A stretch of 64,000 nt of DNA from Actinomadura formosensis NBRC 14204. GTDB lineage: Bacteria; Actinomycetota; Actinomycetes; Streptosporangiales; Streptosporangiaceae. Shown here in pieces: positions 42,156 through 54,705 of the stretch. The notes below the pieces were generated by a model. The model was not told the DNA's origin, made no database searches, and saw only the letters and a program-made list of their open reading frames with translations. The DNA is taken from NCBI RefSeq assembly GCF_001552155.1, contig NZ_BCQQ01000015.1, positions 1 through 64,000 on the forward strand, written 5' to 3'. The stretch's first letter is position 1, and every line of letters starts with the position of its first letter. A program made the position numbers and the translations under genes.

Positions 42156-43223
42156 TCAGGTCCTTCCGTCGAGCCACGGGGGCGGGGACGACACCCGCAG
42201 CACCGCGGCCGAGACCGTGAAGCCGGGGCTGATGCCGATCATGAGCATGTGGTCGCCGGGACGCAGCTCCCCGGCACTCAGCAGCCGGTCGAACGCCGCG
42301 AACTGGTCGCTGGCCCCGAGATGGCCGACCTCCCGCGCGAAGTCCCAGGTCGCCTGCTCGGGACGCAGGCCGAGGCCCCGCACCGCCTTCTGCTCGAAGA
42401 TCTCGCGGGAGGTGTGGGTGAAGGCCACCCGGGTGATCTCGGCGGGCTTGATCCCGGCGGCCTCGGCGGTGCCGCGGGCCACCTCCTGGATCCGCCGGTT
42501 GATGGCCTCGAACGCCGCCGTGCCGCCGGGACGGGACAGGGCGGCGCGGCGGAACTGGTCGGCGCGGGTCCGGAAGTCCATGGGACGCCCGACCGTGATG
42601 CCCGGCGGGAACAGCGGCTCGTTCCCCCGGTGCAGGCCCTCGGCCTCGGGGACCGTCCCGGAGGACACGGCGAGCAGCCGGGCGAAGCCGGGCTCCTTCG
42701 TCAGGACGACGGCGGTGGCCGCGTCCCCGAGCACGGCCCCCGGGCTGACGAGCCACCGGTCCATGAGCGGGGTGCCGTAGTTGTCGGCGGTGACCAGCAG
42801 CGCGGCACTCCGGCCGGGCGACGCCCTCAGGTAGGCGGCGGCGAGCTCCAGCGCGGAGAACATCCCGCTGCAGCCCTGCCGGACCCCGACGGCCAGCGCG
42901 TCCCCGCCCACGAGGTGGCGTTGCAGGTGGGAGTGCGGAAGCCAGCCGTCGGGTCCCTGGTGCCAGGTGTCGGCGTACAGCAGCAGGTCGATGTCCCGCG
43001 GCCGGCGGCCGCAGCGCTCGAACGCCTGCCGGGCGGCGTGCAGCGCCATTTCCGGGGCGGGCACCTCGCCGGCGACGGCGGCCCCGCCGAGCTGGTGCAG
43101 CCCGGCCTCCTCGGCGGGGTAAAGGCCCCGCCGCACGGCGTCCTCGACGCTCACCGGTTCGGGGACCACCACCCCGATCCCGCTGACGTGGACGGCGGGC
43201 GAGTCGATGTTGTCGGCTTCCAC
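42156..43223 (-). CDS. KAS III-like acyltransferase
   Basis: This 355-residue thiolase-fold protein of the FabH type has catalytic Cys118 in VRQGCSGMFSA and His269 in FTHTSREIF. Where FabH has its active-site Asn the sequence reads GHLGASDQ, which gives an Asp (305) in place of the normal Asn function. Cys-His-Asp KAS III-like enzymes in antibiotic clusters (CerJ, ChlB3 and relatives) transfer acyl or aryl groups to sugars or carrier proteins rather than condense. Here it could move the type I PKS product onto a sugar or ACP. The GTG at 43223 is preferred because it coincides with the predicted transcription start; a GTG at 43232 overlaps no ribosome site. Confidence 0.82.
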   Translation of the reverse strand: MEADNIDSPAVHVSGIGVVVPEPVSVEDAVRRGLYPAEEAGLHQLGGAAVAGEVPAPEMALHAARQAFERCGRRPRDIDLLLYADTWHQGPDGWLPHSHLQRHLVGGDALAVGVRQGCSGMFSALELAAAYLRASPGRSAALLVTADNYGTPLMDRWLVSPGAVLGDAATAVVLTKEPGFARLLAVSSGTVPEAEGLHRGNEPLFPPGITVGRPMDFRTRADQFRRAALSRPGGTAAFEAINRRIQEVARGTAEAAGIKPAEITRVAFTHTSREIFEQKAVRGLGLRPEQATWDFAREVGHLGASDQFAAFDRLLSAGELRPGDHMLMIGISPGFTVSAAVLRVSSPPPWLDGRT

Positions 43224-43230
43224 GGTCGCC

Positions 43231-43262
43231 ACGCTGGCGGCCCGTGCTCAAGGCGGGTTCGA
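43231..43262 (-). promoter_or_regulatory. SARP-type promoter of the KAS III-glycosyltransferase operon
   Basis: On the minus strand, TCGAACC (43262-43256) and TTGAGCA (43251-43245) lie 11 bp apart. CAGCGT (43236-43231) follows exactly 8 nt later. Seven nt beyond the -10 is a GTG (43223), so this transcript is predicted to be leaderless. Confidence 0.7.
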
Positions 43263-43291
43263 CCCTCGCTCGGGGGCGCTCCCCGCCCGGG

Positions 43292-43945
43292 TCACTCGCC
43301 TTCGCGCCGGACGCAGTAGTCCTTGCCGATTCCCGCCTCCAGGAGGTCGAAGGCGTTCTGCGCGGCCTGTGCGAGCCGTCCGGCGATCTCGTCCGGGTCC
43401 TGGCCGTCCAGCAGCCGCCGGCAGCTCTCGTGGAACAGGACCCGGTGGACGGCGGTGACCTGTCCCGCGACGAGCCGGGCGGTGAGGCCGCCGTCGCCGA
43501 CGCGGTCCTCCTCGGCGAACGTGGCGGCGAGCTCGGCCTCGCGGCGCTCGAAGATCTCCCGGGTGCGGGCCTGCAGGGCGGGGCTGCTGTCCAGCAGCCG
43601 CGCGAACGTCTCGATGCCCTCGCTGAAGGCGACCAGCGGATCGCGGCTGCGCAGGTCGTCCAGGTAGGCGTCGCGCAGGGCGGTGACCGCCGACATGCCC
43701 GGCGGGCGGGTGCGCACCGTGCGGCTCGGCCCGTGGACGACCTCGTCCTGCCGGTCGAAGACCAGGTCCTCCTTGGTGCCGAAGTAGTTGAAGACCGTCA
43801 TCTTCGAGACTTCGGCGGCCTCGGCGACCTCCGCGATCGACACGTTTTCGAAGCCGCGTTCCACGAAGAGGCGCATGGCGGCCGCGGAGATCGTCCGCCT
43901 GGTCTTGATCTTCTTGCGCTCCCGCAACCCGAGTTCCTTGGTCAT
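43292..43945 (-). CDS. TetR-family regulator of the divergent efflux gene
   Basis: This 217-residue TetR protein has a DNA-binding helix-turn-helix in FENVSIAEVAEAAEVSKMTVF near residues 32-52 and the usual KTRRTI start helix. The C-terminal domain contains helices suitable for ligand binding. It is divergent from a DHA2 efflux gene, with a 10-bp inverted repeat between them, so it most probably represses the pump until the cluster product or an intermediate binds. No SARP repeats are present in this promoter region. Confidence 0.9.
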   Translation of the reverse strand: MTKELGLRERKKIKTRRTISAAAMRLFVERGFENVSIAEVAEAAEVSKMTVFNYFGTKEDLVFDRQDEVVHGPSRTVRTRPPGMSAVTALRDAYLDDLRSRDPLVAFSEGIETFARLLDSSPALQARTREIFERREAELAATFAEEDRVGDGGLTARLVAGQVTAVHRVLFHESCRRLLDGQDPDEIAGRLAQAAQNAFDLLEAGIGKDYCVRREGE

Positions 43946-43983
43946 GGCCCGCAGTCTAGCTCGGCATGTACCTGATTCAAAGA

Positions 43984-44030
43984 TTGACTTGCTACAAATA
44001 TTTTTGCTGTCTAAGGTTGGAGCAAGTCAA
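43984..44030. promoter_or_regulatory. Probable TetR operator upstream of the efflux gene
   Basis: Perfect 10-bp inverted arms TTGACTTGCT (43984-43993) and AGCAAGTCAA (44021-44030) are separated by 27 AT-rich bases that should hold the divergent promoters. The right arm ends 16 bp before the efflux start codon. Confidence 0.65.
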
Positions 44031-44046
44031 TGAAATGGAGGGTGTC

Positions 44047-45651
44047 ATGACCTTGGACGAAGACGGCCCGCCGCCGGCCGCCTCCGGCGCCCCGGGGACG
44101 TTCCTGCCACCCGGAATGACCCAGGTCAGAGCGCGGATCGTGCTCATCGGGTCGCTGCTGACGATGATCCTGGCGATCCTGGACCAGAACATCGTCACCA
44201 CCGCCGCCTGGGCCATCACCCGGGACCTCGATGCCGCGCACGGCCTGGACCGGCTTCCCTGGCTGGTCACCGCCTACCTGGTGGCCTCCACCGCCACGCA
44301 GCCGCTGTACGGGAAGCTGACCGACGTCCACGGCCCGCGCAAGGTGTTCCTCTTCGCGGTCGGGCTCTTCCTGACGGGCTCGATGCTCTGCGGCCTGGCG
44401 CAGAACATGGTGGAGCTCATCGTCCTGCGCTTCGTCCAGGGCCTCGGCGGCGGCGGCCTCATGAGCATCACGCTGGTGATCGCCGCCCGGCTGGCGCCGC
44501 CGGACGAGCGCGCGAAGAAGGCCGGGATGGGCGGCATCCTGATCGCCCTCGGAACCCTGCTCGGGCCGCTGGTCGGCGGCTACATCACCGAGCACCTGTC
44601 CTGGCACTGGGTGTTCTACGTCAACGTCCCGCTCGGCGCCGCGGCCTTCATCGCCGTCGCGACCTCGCTCCGCCTGCCCAGTGAGGTCGTGCCGCACCGG
44701 ATCGACTACCTCGGAGCGGTGCTGGCCGCCGCCGGAGCGTCCGCGATCCTGCTGGTGACCGAACTGGGCGGCAACGGCGAGTACGCCTGGTCGGACGCGC
44801 GGATGCTCGCTCTGATGGCGGCGAGCGCCGTCCTGCTGTCCGCGTTCGTCTGGCGGCAGGCGGCCACCCCCGAGCCGCTGTTCCCGCTCGCCCTGCTGCG
44901 CAACGCGGTGTTCCGGATCGCCAGCCCGCTCATCTTCGTCAGCGGCTTCGCGATGATGGGATCGGTCGTCTACGTCGTCCTCTACATGCAGATCGTGCAG
45001 GGGGTGAAGCCGACCGCCGCCGGCCTGCACCTGCTGCCCATGGCCCTCGGCCTGATGGTCACCTCCATCGTGACGGGCCGGCTCATCGCGCGGCTGGGCC
45101 GCTACCGGTGGTTCCTGGTCGTCGGCTTCGGCGCCGCCGCGCTCGGCACCGCCCTGCTGGCCGCCCTGGACGTCGACGCGTCCTGGTGGGCGCTGAACGG
45201 GGGCCTGCTGCTGCTCGGCGCCGGCCTCGGCCCGACGATGCAGATCACCATCCTCGCCGTGCAGAACGCGGTGCCCGTGCGGAGCATGGGGGTGGCGACC
45301 TCCTCCACCACGTTCAGCCGCACCATCGGCGCCGCCGTCGGCACCGCCGTCCTCGGCGCGCTGCTGACCCGGCGGTTCGACGCCGGGCTGGACCGCGCCG
45401 CGTCCGTGCACGGCAGGCCGACCGCCGCCATGCTGCACGCGCTGCCCGCCGACGTCCGCGACCACGTGCTGAAGGCGTTCGTCTCGGGCACCAGCGCCGT
45501 GTTCGTGGTGGCGACGGTGATCCTCACGGTGGCGTTCGTGCTGGCCTTCTTCATCCGGGAGGTCCCCCTGGAGGACCTGGACGAGGACGCGCCCGCCGCC
45601 GGCGCCGCCCGCGAGGCCCGGCAGGACGCGGCGGCCCGCCCGTCCCGCTGA
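44047..45651 (+). CDS. DHA2-family multidrug efflux transporter
   Basis: This 534-residue major facilitator of the 14-helix DHA2 (EmrB/QacA) type has motif D1-like LDQNIVTTAAWAI near residue 40, motif A GKLTDVHGPRKVFL near 85 and motif C-like GTLLGPLVGGYITEHLSW near 170. It should export the mature glycosylated polyketide or protect the producer by proton antiport. GGAGG lies 6 nt before the ATG. The divergent TetR gene and palindromic operator indicate product-induced expression. The second glycosyltransferase gene follows after 110 nt with its own promoter. Confidence 0.92.
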   Translation: MTLDEDGPPPAASGAPGTFLPPGMTQVRARIVLIGSLLTMILAILDQNIVTTAAWAITRDLDAAHGLDRLPWLVTAYLVASTATQPLYGKLTDVHGPRKVFLFAVGLFLTGSMLCGLAQNMVELIVLRFVQGLGGGGLMSITLVIAARLAPPDERAKKAGMGGILIALGTLLGPLVGGYITEHLSWHWVFYVNVPLGAAAFIAVATSLRLPSEVVPHRIDYLGAVLAAAGASAILLVTELGGNGEYAWSDARMLALMAASAVLLSAFVWRQAATPEPLFPLALLRNAVFRIASPLIFVSGFAMMGSVVYVVLYMQIVQGVKPTAAGLHLLPMALGLMVTSIVTGRLIARLGRYRWFLVVGFGAAALGTALLAALDVDASWWALNGGLLLLGAGLGPTMQITILAVQNAVPVRSMGVATSSTTFSRTIGAAVGTAVLGALLTRRFDAGLDRAASVHGRPTAAMLHALPADVRDHVLKAFVSGTSAVFVVATVILTVAFVLAFFIREVPLEDLDEDAPAAGAAREARQDAAARPSR

Positions 45652-45671
45652 CCCTCCCGTCCGGGCCGCGC

Positions 45672-45725
45672 TCGAATCCGCGTCGAGCGTGGCCCGACCG
45701 CCGGGCCAGCCCCCGCTGCCACCCT
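45672..45725 (+). promoter_or_regulatory. Probable SARP-type promoter of the second glycosyltransferase
   Basis: Heptamers TCGAATC (45672) and TCGAGCG (45683) lie 11 bp apart. Weaker ones in the same register are CCGACCG (45694) and GCCAGCC (45705), and CACCCT (45720) comes 8 nt after the last. The first two repeats are clear; the -10 assignment is uncertain. Confidence 0.5.
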
Positions 45726-45761
45726 GCGGGGGCACTGCCCGGCCCTCAGGAGGAGGCTCCC

Positions 45762-46994
45762 TTGCGCGTGCTCATGACCACCGCTCCCATGCACGGCCAT
45801 TTCTTCCCGCTCGTGCCGCTGGCCTGGGCGCTGCAGTCGGCCGGGCACGAGGTGCTCGTCGCCGCGCCCGGCGACTTCTCCGCCGCCGTCACCGGCACGG
45901 GCCTCTGCGCGCACGCGACGGTGGACGAGGCCGACTTCGGCGACTTCATGTTCCGCGATCGCGCCGGCCGGCCCGTGGAGCGGCCCGCCGAGATGGACGG
46001 CCGGCTCGCGGTCAGCGGCCGGGCGTGGGGGCGGCTGGCCGCGCGGGTGCTGCCCGGAATGCTCGACGCCGTGCGCGGCTGGCGCCCGGACCTGGTGATC
46101 AGCGAACCCTGCGAGCACGCCGGTCCCGTCGCCGCCGCCCGGCACGGCGTCCCCTGGGTGGAGCACGGCTGGGGGATGGCGCTGCACCCGATCCTGCGGC
46201 GGGCGGGCGGCGAGGAACTCGCGCCCGAGCTGGACGAGCTGGGCCTGCCCGCGCTTCCGGACCCGTCCGCCGTCATCGACGTGTGCCCGCCGAGCATGCA
46301 GCGTCCGGGGGCGGCGGCCGGGCTCGCCATGCGGTACACGCCCTACAACGGGTCGGCGCCGCTGCCCGGCTGGCTGTGGGACAGGCCGGCCGTCCCGCGG
46401 GTGTGCCTCACCATGGGCAGCCTGCTGCCCCGCTTCGGCGGCGAGCCGGTCGCGGACCTGCTGTCACGGCTGGTTCGCGCCCTCCCGGCGCTCGGCATCG
46501 AGCTGGTCGTGGCGATGGCGCCCGACCGCGCGAAGCTGCTGCCGGCCGCCTCGCCCGCGGTCCGGCTGGCGGGCTGGCTGCCGATCTCCCGGGTGCTGCC
46601 GCACTGCGACCTGGTGATCCACCACGGCGGCGGCGGGTCGACGCTGACCTCGCTCGCCGCGTCGGTGCCCCAGCTGGTGCTGCCGCGGCCGGCCGTCGAC
46701 ATGATCGACAACGCCGAGCGGGTGGCCGCGGCGGGGGCGGGCCGGGCGCTGCCGCCGGAGGTGACCGGCGGGGACGGCGGCATGGACGCGGTCCTCGCCG
46801 CGTGCGCGGAACTGCTCGCCGAGCCGCGTTATCGCCGTGGTGCCGCGGCGCTGGCCGCCGAGATCGCGGCCCGGCCGGCGCCCGCGCGGATCGTGCCCCG
46901 GTTGCGCCGGCTCGCGGCCGCCGGGCCGGTTCTGGAATCGAATTCTGATAATGCGGCCGATGCGCATTCTGGAAACAATGGGATTCACATATAG
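45762..46994 (+). CDS. Second deoxysugar glycosyltransferase
   Basis: This 410-residue GT-B enzyme related to antibiotic glycosyltransferases has an N-terminal half beginning VLMTTAPMHGHFFPLVPLAW and a donor site HHGGGGSTLTSLAASVPQLV near 287. It would add a second deoxysugar or a sugar at another position. The TTG at 45762 is preceded by AGGAGGAGG. The last ~20 codons (after LRRLAAAGPVLE) are unusually AT-rich with Asn/Asp/His and look like read-through into former intergenic DNA. It is unrelated in detail to the other glycosyltransferase, so the two probably have different acceptors. Confidence 0.9.
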   Translation: MRVLMTTAPMHGHFFPLVPLAWALQSAGHEVLVAAPGDFSAAVTGTGLCAHATVDEADFGDFMFRDRAGRPVERPAEMDGRLAVSGRAWGRLAARVLPGMLDAVRGWRPDLVISEPCEHAGPVAAARHGVPWVEHGWGMALHPILRRAGGEELAPELDELGLPALPDPSAVIDVCPPSMQRPGAAAGLAMRYTPYNGSAPLPGWLWDRPAVPRVCLTMGSLLPRFGGEPVADLLSRLVRALPALGIELVVAMAPDRAKLLPAASPAVRLAGWLPISRVLPHCDLVIHHGGGGSTLTSLAASVPQLVLPRPAVDMIDNAERVAAAGAGRALPPEVTGGDGGMDAVLAACAELLAEPRYRRGAAALAAEIAARPAPARIVPRLRRLAAAGPVLESNSDNAADAHSGNNGIHI

Positions 46995-47188
46995 TATCGG
47001 ATTAAACAACTGACCGGATGCGGTCATCGGCTTCCGGTACTTGATCTCCGTATAAAATTGTGAGACGGCGGGATCGGGGAAAGGTGAAACGCCGCCGCGT
47101 CCAGTCGGTCGGGCACGCACCGAGCGCGGCGCCGGGGACCGGGAGTTCCGCCGTGATGGCCATTCTGTGAGCCACGGAGGTCCGGGGG

Positions 47189-47854
47189 TTGCACGTGGGG
47201 GCGTACGACGCCGCGATAACGATTCTGCTGGTGGACGATCACACGCTGCTCCGCGAGGCGCTGCGGGAGAGCCTTGAGGGGGAGGACGACCTGTCCGTCG
47301 TCGGGGAGGCGGGCACGGGCGAGGCGGCGCTCGCCCTGGCGGAACGTACCAAACCCGACATCGTCCTGATGGACATCGAGATGCCCGGCCAGGACGTCGT
47401 GCACCGGCTGCGCGGCATCGCCGCCGTCTCCCCCGCGTCCCGGGTCATCATCCTCACCATGCACGACGACCCGCTGCTGGTCCGCGGGCTCCTCGAACGC
47501 GGTATCCGCGGCTACCTGCTCAAGAGCATCTCCAGGGTGGAACTCGTCTCCGCGATCCGCAGCGTCCGCGCGCACGATCGGCGGATCATCCTCTCGGTCT
47601 CCCGGGAAAGCCTGGTGCAGCCCGTCCGGGAGCCCCGGACCGAGTTGTCGGAACGCGAACTCGACGTCCTCGACCTGGTCGCCCAAGGGCTCAGCAACGC
47701 GCAGATAGCCGACCGCCTCTTCATCGCGGAGGGCACCGTCAAAAGGCACCTCAGCAACGTCTTCGGCAAGCTGAAGGCGTTCTCGCGCATCGACGCCGTC
47801 AACAAGGCCGGCGCGGCGGGCCTGCTGCGCGCCCGGGGCTCCAGCGAGCCTTGA
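47189..47854 (+). CDS. NarL/LuxR-type response regulator
   Basis: This 221-residue two-component regulator has a receiver domain with acidic pocket ILLVDDHTLLREAL, phosphorylation site Asp62 in DIVLMDIEMPG and the conserved Lys in GYLLKSIS, then a LuxR-type helix-turn-helix (ELSERELDVLDLVAQGLSN and IADRLFIAEGTVKRHLSNV). The TTG at 47189 has CGGAGGTCC upstream. It heads a unit with the ABM protein and the type I PKS, which has no SARP repeats. This suggests that it controls that branch. The kinase at 54706 is its likely partner. Confidence 0.88.
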   Translation: MHVGAYDAAITILLVDDHTLLREALRESLEGEDDLSVVGEAGTGEAALALAERTKPDIVLMDIEMPGQDVVHRLRGIAAVSPASRVIILTMHDDPLLVRGLLERGIRGYLLKSISRVELVSAIRSVRAHDRRIILSVSRESLVQPVREPRTELSERELDVLDLVAQGLSNAQIADRLFIAEGTVKRHLSNVFGKLKAFSRIDAVNKAGAAGLLRARGSSEP

Positions 47855-47949
47855 GCCGGTGCTCCTACGGTCGCGGCCATGCAGACCGGCGCCGCGGGGC
47901 CCGCCGGACGGCCCGCCCCGCGTCGCCCGCGGCCAGAGAGGACACCACC

Positions 47950-48243
47950 ATGATCACGCTGATCAACAAGGTCACCGTCGTCGGCGACCGCGACGCCTTC
48001 GAGCGCGCCCAGAAGGAGATCGAGGAGTTCATGCACGCCCAGCCGGGCGCGCGCCGCTTCCAGCTCCTGCAGTCCCCGGACCGCCCGGACGAGTTCGTCG
48101 AGGTCGCCGAGTGGGAGAGCCGTGAACTGCACCTGAAGGCCGTGCGGAACCCCGAGTTCCTGGAGAGGGCCAAGGCGCTGCGCGCGCACGCCGAGTTCGA
48201 ACGCGAGGCGTACACCGTCCTGCGCGTCGCGGAGAACGGCTGA
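47950..48243 (+). CDS. ABM-domain small monooxygenase/cyclase-like protein
   Basis: This 97-residue dimeric alpha/beta-barrel protein of the antibiotic biosynthesis monooxygenase fold has strand ITLINKVTVVGD, helix AFERAQKEIEEFMHAQPG and strand FVEVAEWESRELHLKAV. Members oxidise anthrone-like rings without cofactor or act as small accessory proteins. It lies between the response regulator and the type I PKS, 41 nt before the PKS start, so it is likely in the same transcript. It may act on the aryl side chain, on the type II aromatic core, or simply be a non-catalytic relative. Confidence 0.7.
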   Translation: MITLINKVTVVGDRDAFERAQKEIEEFMHAQPGARRFQLLQSPDRPDEFVEVAEWESRELHLKAVRNPEFLERAKALRAHAEFEREAYTVLRVAENG

Positions 48244-48284
48244 GGCCCGGACGGCACCGGGGCGCTGGAACGAGGGGACGGACG

Positions 48285-53378
<5,094 letters not shown>

Positions 53379-53381
53379 CGG

Positions 53382-53415
53382 GCGGGCGGTGTCCACGGCC
53401 GTGGACACCGCCCGC
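53382..53415. terminator. 34-bp perfect palindrome between convergent PKS and methyltransferase genes
   Basis: The arms 53382-53398 and 53399-53415 are perfectly complementary over 17 bp with no unpaired centre. The element lies 3 bp after the PKS stop and 19 bp before the convergent methyltransferase stop. It most simply acts as a bidirectional terminator. Confidence 0.75.
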
Positions 53416-53434
53416 GCCGCGCGGCGGGACGGGC

Positions 53435-54463
53435 TCAGCCGGGCGCGGCGGCGACGAAGGCGCGGATCGGCAGCCCCGGCCGGCCGTGCGACTCGGCGCC
53501 GGGCAGCCCGGCGTCGGCGAGCATCCGCTCGCAGTCCGCGGCGGACGGGACCTCGCCCTCGGCGGTCCATGACAGCATCAGCAGGCTGAGCAGGTGGGGA
53601 TGGAGCTGATCGGGCGGCATCTCGGCGGTGAACCCGGCGATGACGAGCCGTCCCCCCGGCTTCAGGACGCCCCTCAGCCGCCGCAGCAGCCGCACGTTCG
53701 CGGCCGCGGAGAAGTGCAGCAGCACGTTCGCGACCAGGACGACGTCGTACGGGCCGCCGAGCGGAATGTCGAACATGTCCCCGGGCAGGAACTCGACCCG
53801 GTCGAGGACGCCCATGGCGCGGGCGTGCTCCTCGGCCTTCTCCAGCACGTCCGGCCGGTCCAGCGCGACGACCCGGGCGTCCGGATGCCGCCGGGCCAGC
53901 GCGAAGCCGAAGACGCCCGGCCCGCAGGCGACGTCGAGGACGCGCAGGCCGGTGCGGTGCGCGGCCCACGGCTCCAGCGCGTCGGCGACCATGTGCGCCC
54001 CGCCGTGCGTGGCCATCGTGGTGTGCTCGGCGAAATCCACCCAGTAGTCGAAGCCCGGTGCCGTCGCGTCGGTACCGGGTATCGGTCCTCCGTTTCTGAC
54101 GGTGCCGGCGAGGTCGCCGAGGGCGGCCCATTCGCGGTCGCTCGACGCGACGTACACGTTGCCGCCGCAATAGGCGGGTTCCGAGCTGACGAGCAGCGGC
54201 CCGGTTCCGGGGCCGAGCCGGTACCGGTGGCCGTCGCATTCCAGCAGCCGCAGCGCGGTCAGCGCGTTCAGCAGCAGCCGCAGCCCGCGGGCCTGCACGG
54301 CGAGCCGTGTGGCCAGCTCCGCGGCGTTCGCCGGGCCGCCGGCCAGGGCGTCGAACACGCCCAGCCGGACGGCGGCGCGCAGCACCGCGGTCTTCTTGAA
54401 TCCCTGCATGAGATCGAGCAGCTCCGCGCGGGTGAGCGGGGCCGCGTCCGAAACGTGGGGCAC
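53435..54463 (-). CDS. SAM-dependent methyltransferase acting on an aryl or polyketide substrate
   Basis: This 342-residue protein has an N-terminal dimerisation winged helix (about 10-95) and a C-terminal class I methyltransferase domain with the SAM motif VLDVACGPGVFGFAL near 167 and VLVANVLLHF near 237. The architecture is that of plant/actinomycete O-methyltransferase-2 enzymes; some members in polyketide clusters methylate carbon. Next to the orsellinate-type PKS, a methyl transfer onto the aryl acid is the simplest role, with the type II core as alternative. The GTG at 54463 has an AGGAGGAGG ribosome site. SARP-type repeats lie 43-60 bp upstream. Confidence 0.88.
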   Translation of the reverse strand: MPHVSDAAPLTRAELLDLMQGFKKTAVLRAAVRLGVFDALAGGPANAAELATRLAVQARGLRLLLNALTALRLLECDGHRYRLGPGTGPLLVSSEPAYCGGNVYVASSDREWAALGDLAGTVRNGGPIPGTDATAPGFDYWVDFAEHTTMATHGGAHMVADALEPWAAHRTGLRVLDVACGPGVFGFALARRHPDARVVALDRPDVLEKAEEHARAMGVLDRVEFLPGDMFDIPLGGPYDVVLVANVLLHFSAAANVRLLRRLRGVLKPGGRLVIAGFTAEMPPDQLHPHLLSLLMLSWTAEGEVPSAADCERMLADAGLPGAESHGRPGLPIRAFVAAAPG

Positions 54464-54491
54464 CGTGCCTCCTCCTGTCGGCGACGCCGAC

Positions 54492-54523
54492 AGGCTCGCG
54501 GGCGGGGCTCGACGCACGGTCGA
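54492..54523 (-). promoter_or_regulatory. SARP-type promoter of the methyltransferase gene
   Basis: On the minus strand, TCGACCG (54523-54517) and TCGAGCC (54512-54506) are 11 bp apart. GAGCCT (54497-54492) follows exactly 8 nt later. The leader would be about 20 nt with a good ribosome site. Confidence 0.72.
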
Positions 54524-54705
54524 GGCGGTTCCGGGCTGTCCTGAACCGGCCGGAGAATTCGCGGGGGAGCAGGTCGTCAACGGAGACCGGGGCAAAAATT
54601 ATATTGAACAAAATACTGTACTTGATATGAAAGCCGGAAAACTTTAGCCTGCGGAGCATAATGATCACTCTTTGAGCCCTCTCGGGCGTTCTCGGAGGTG
54701 TTTCG

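Noticed and set aside
42156-43223. KAS III as the starter-unit enzyme of the type II PKS
   Set aside because: The Asn-to-Asp type active site and cotranscription with a glycosyltransferase fit acyl transfer better. Priming is not excluded.
47950-48243. Firm assignment of the ABM-domain protein as a quinone-forming monooxygenase
   Set aside because: The fold is shared by many small proteins with other or no activity, and its operon partner is the type I PKS rather than the type II core.
54509-54526. SARP control of the sensor kinase at 54706
   Set aside because: Plus-strand heptamers exist because TCGA is self-complementary, but no -10 lies at the right distance and the gene is about 180 bp away. 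The minus-strand register fits the methyltransferase instead.
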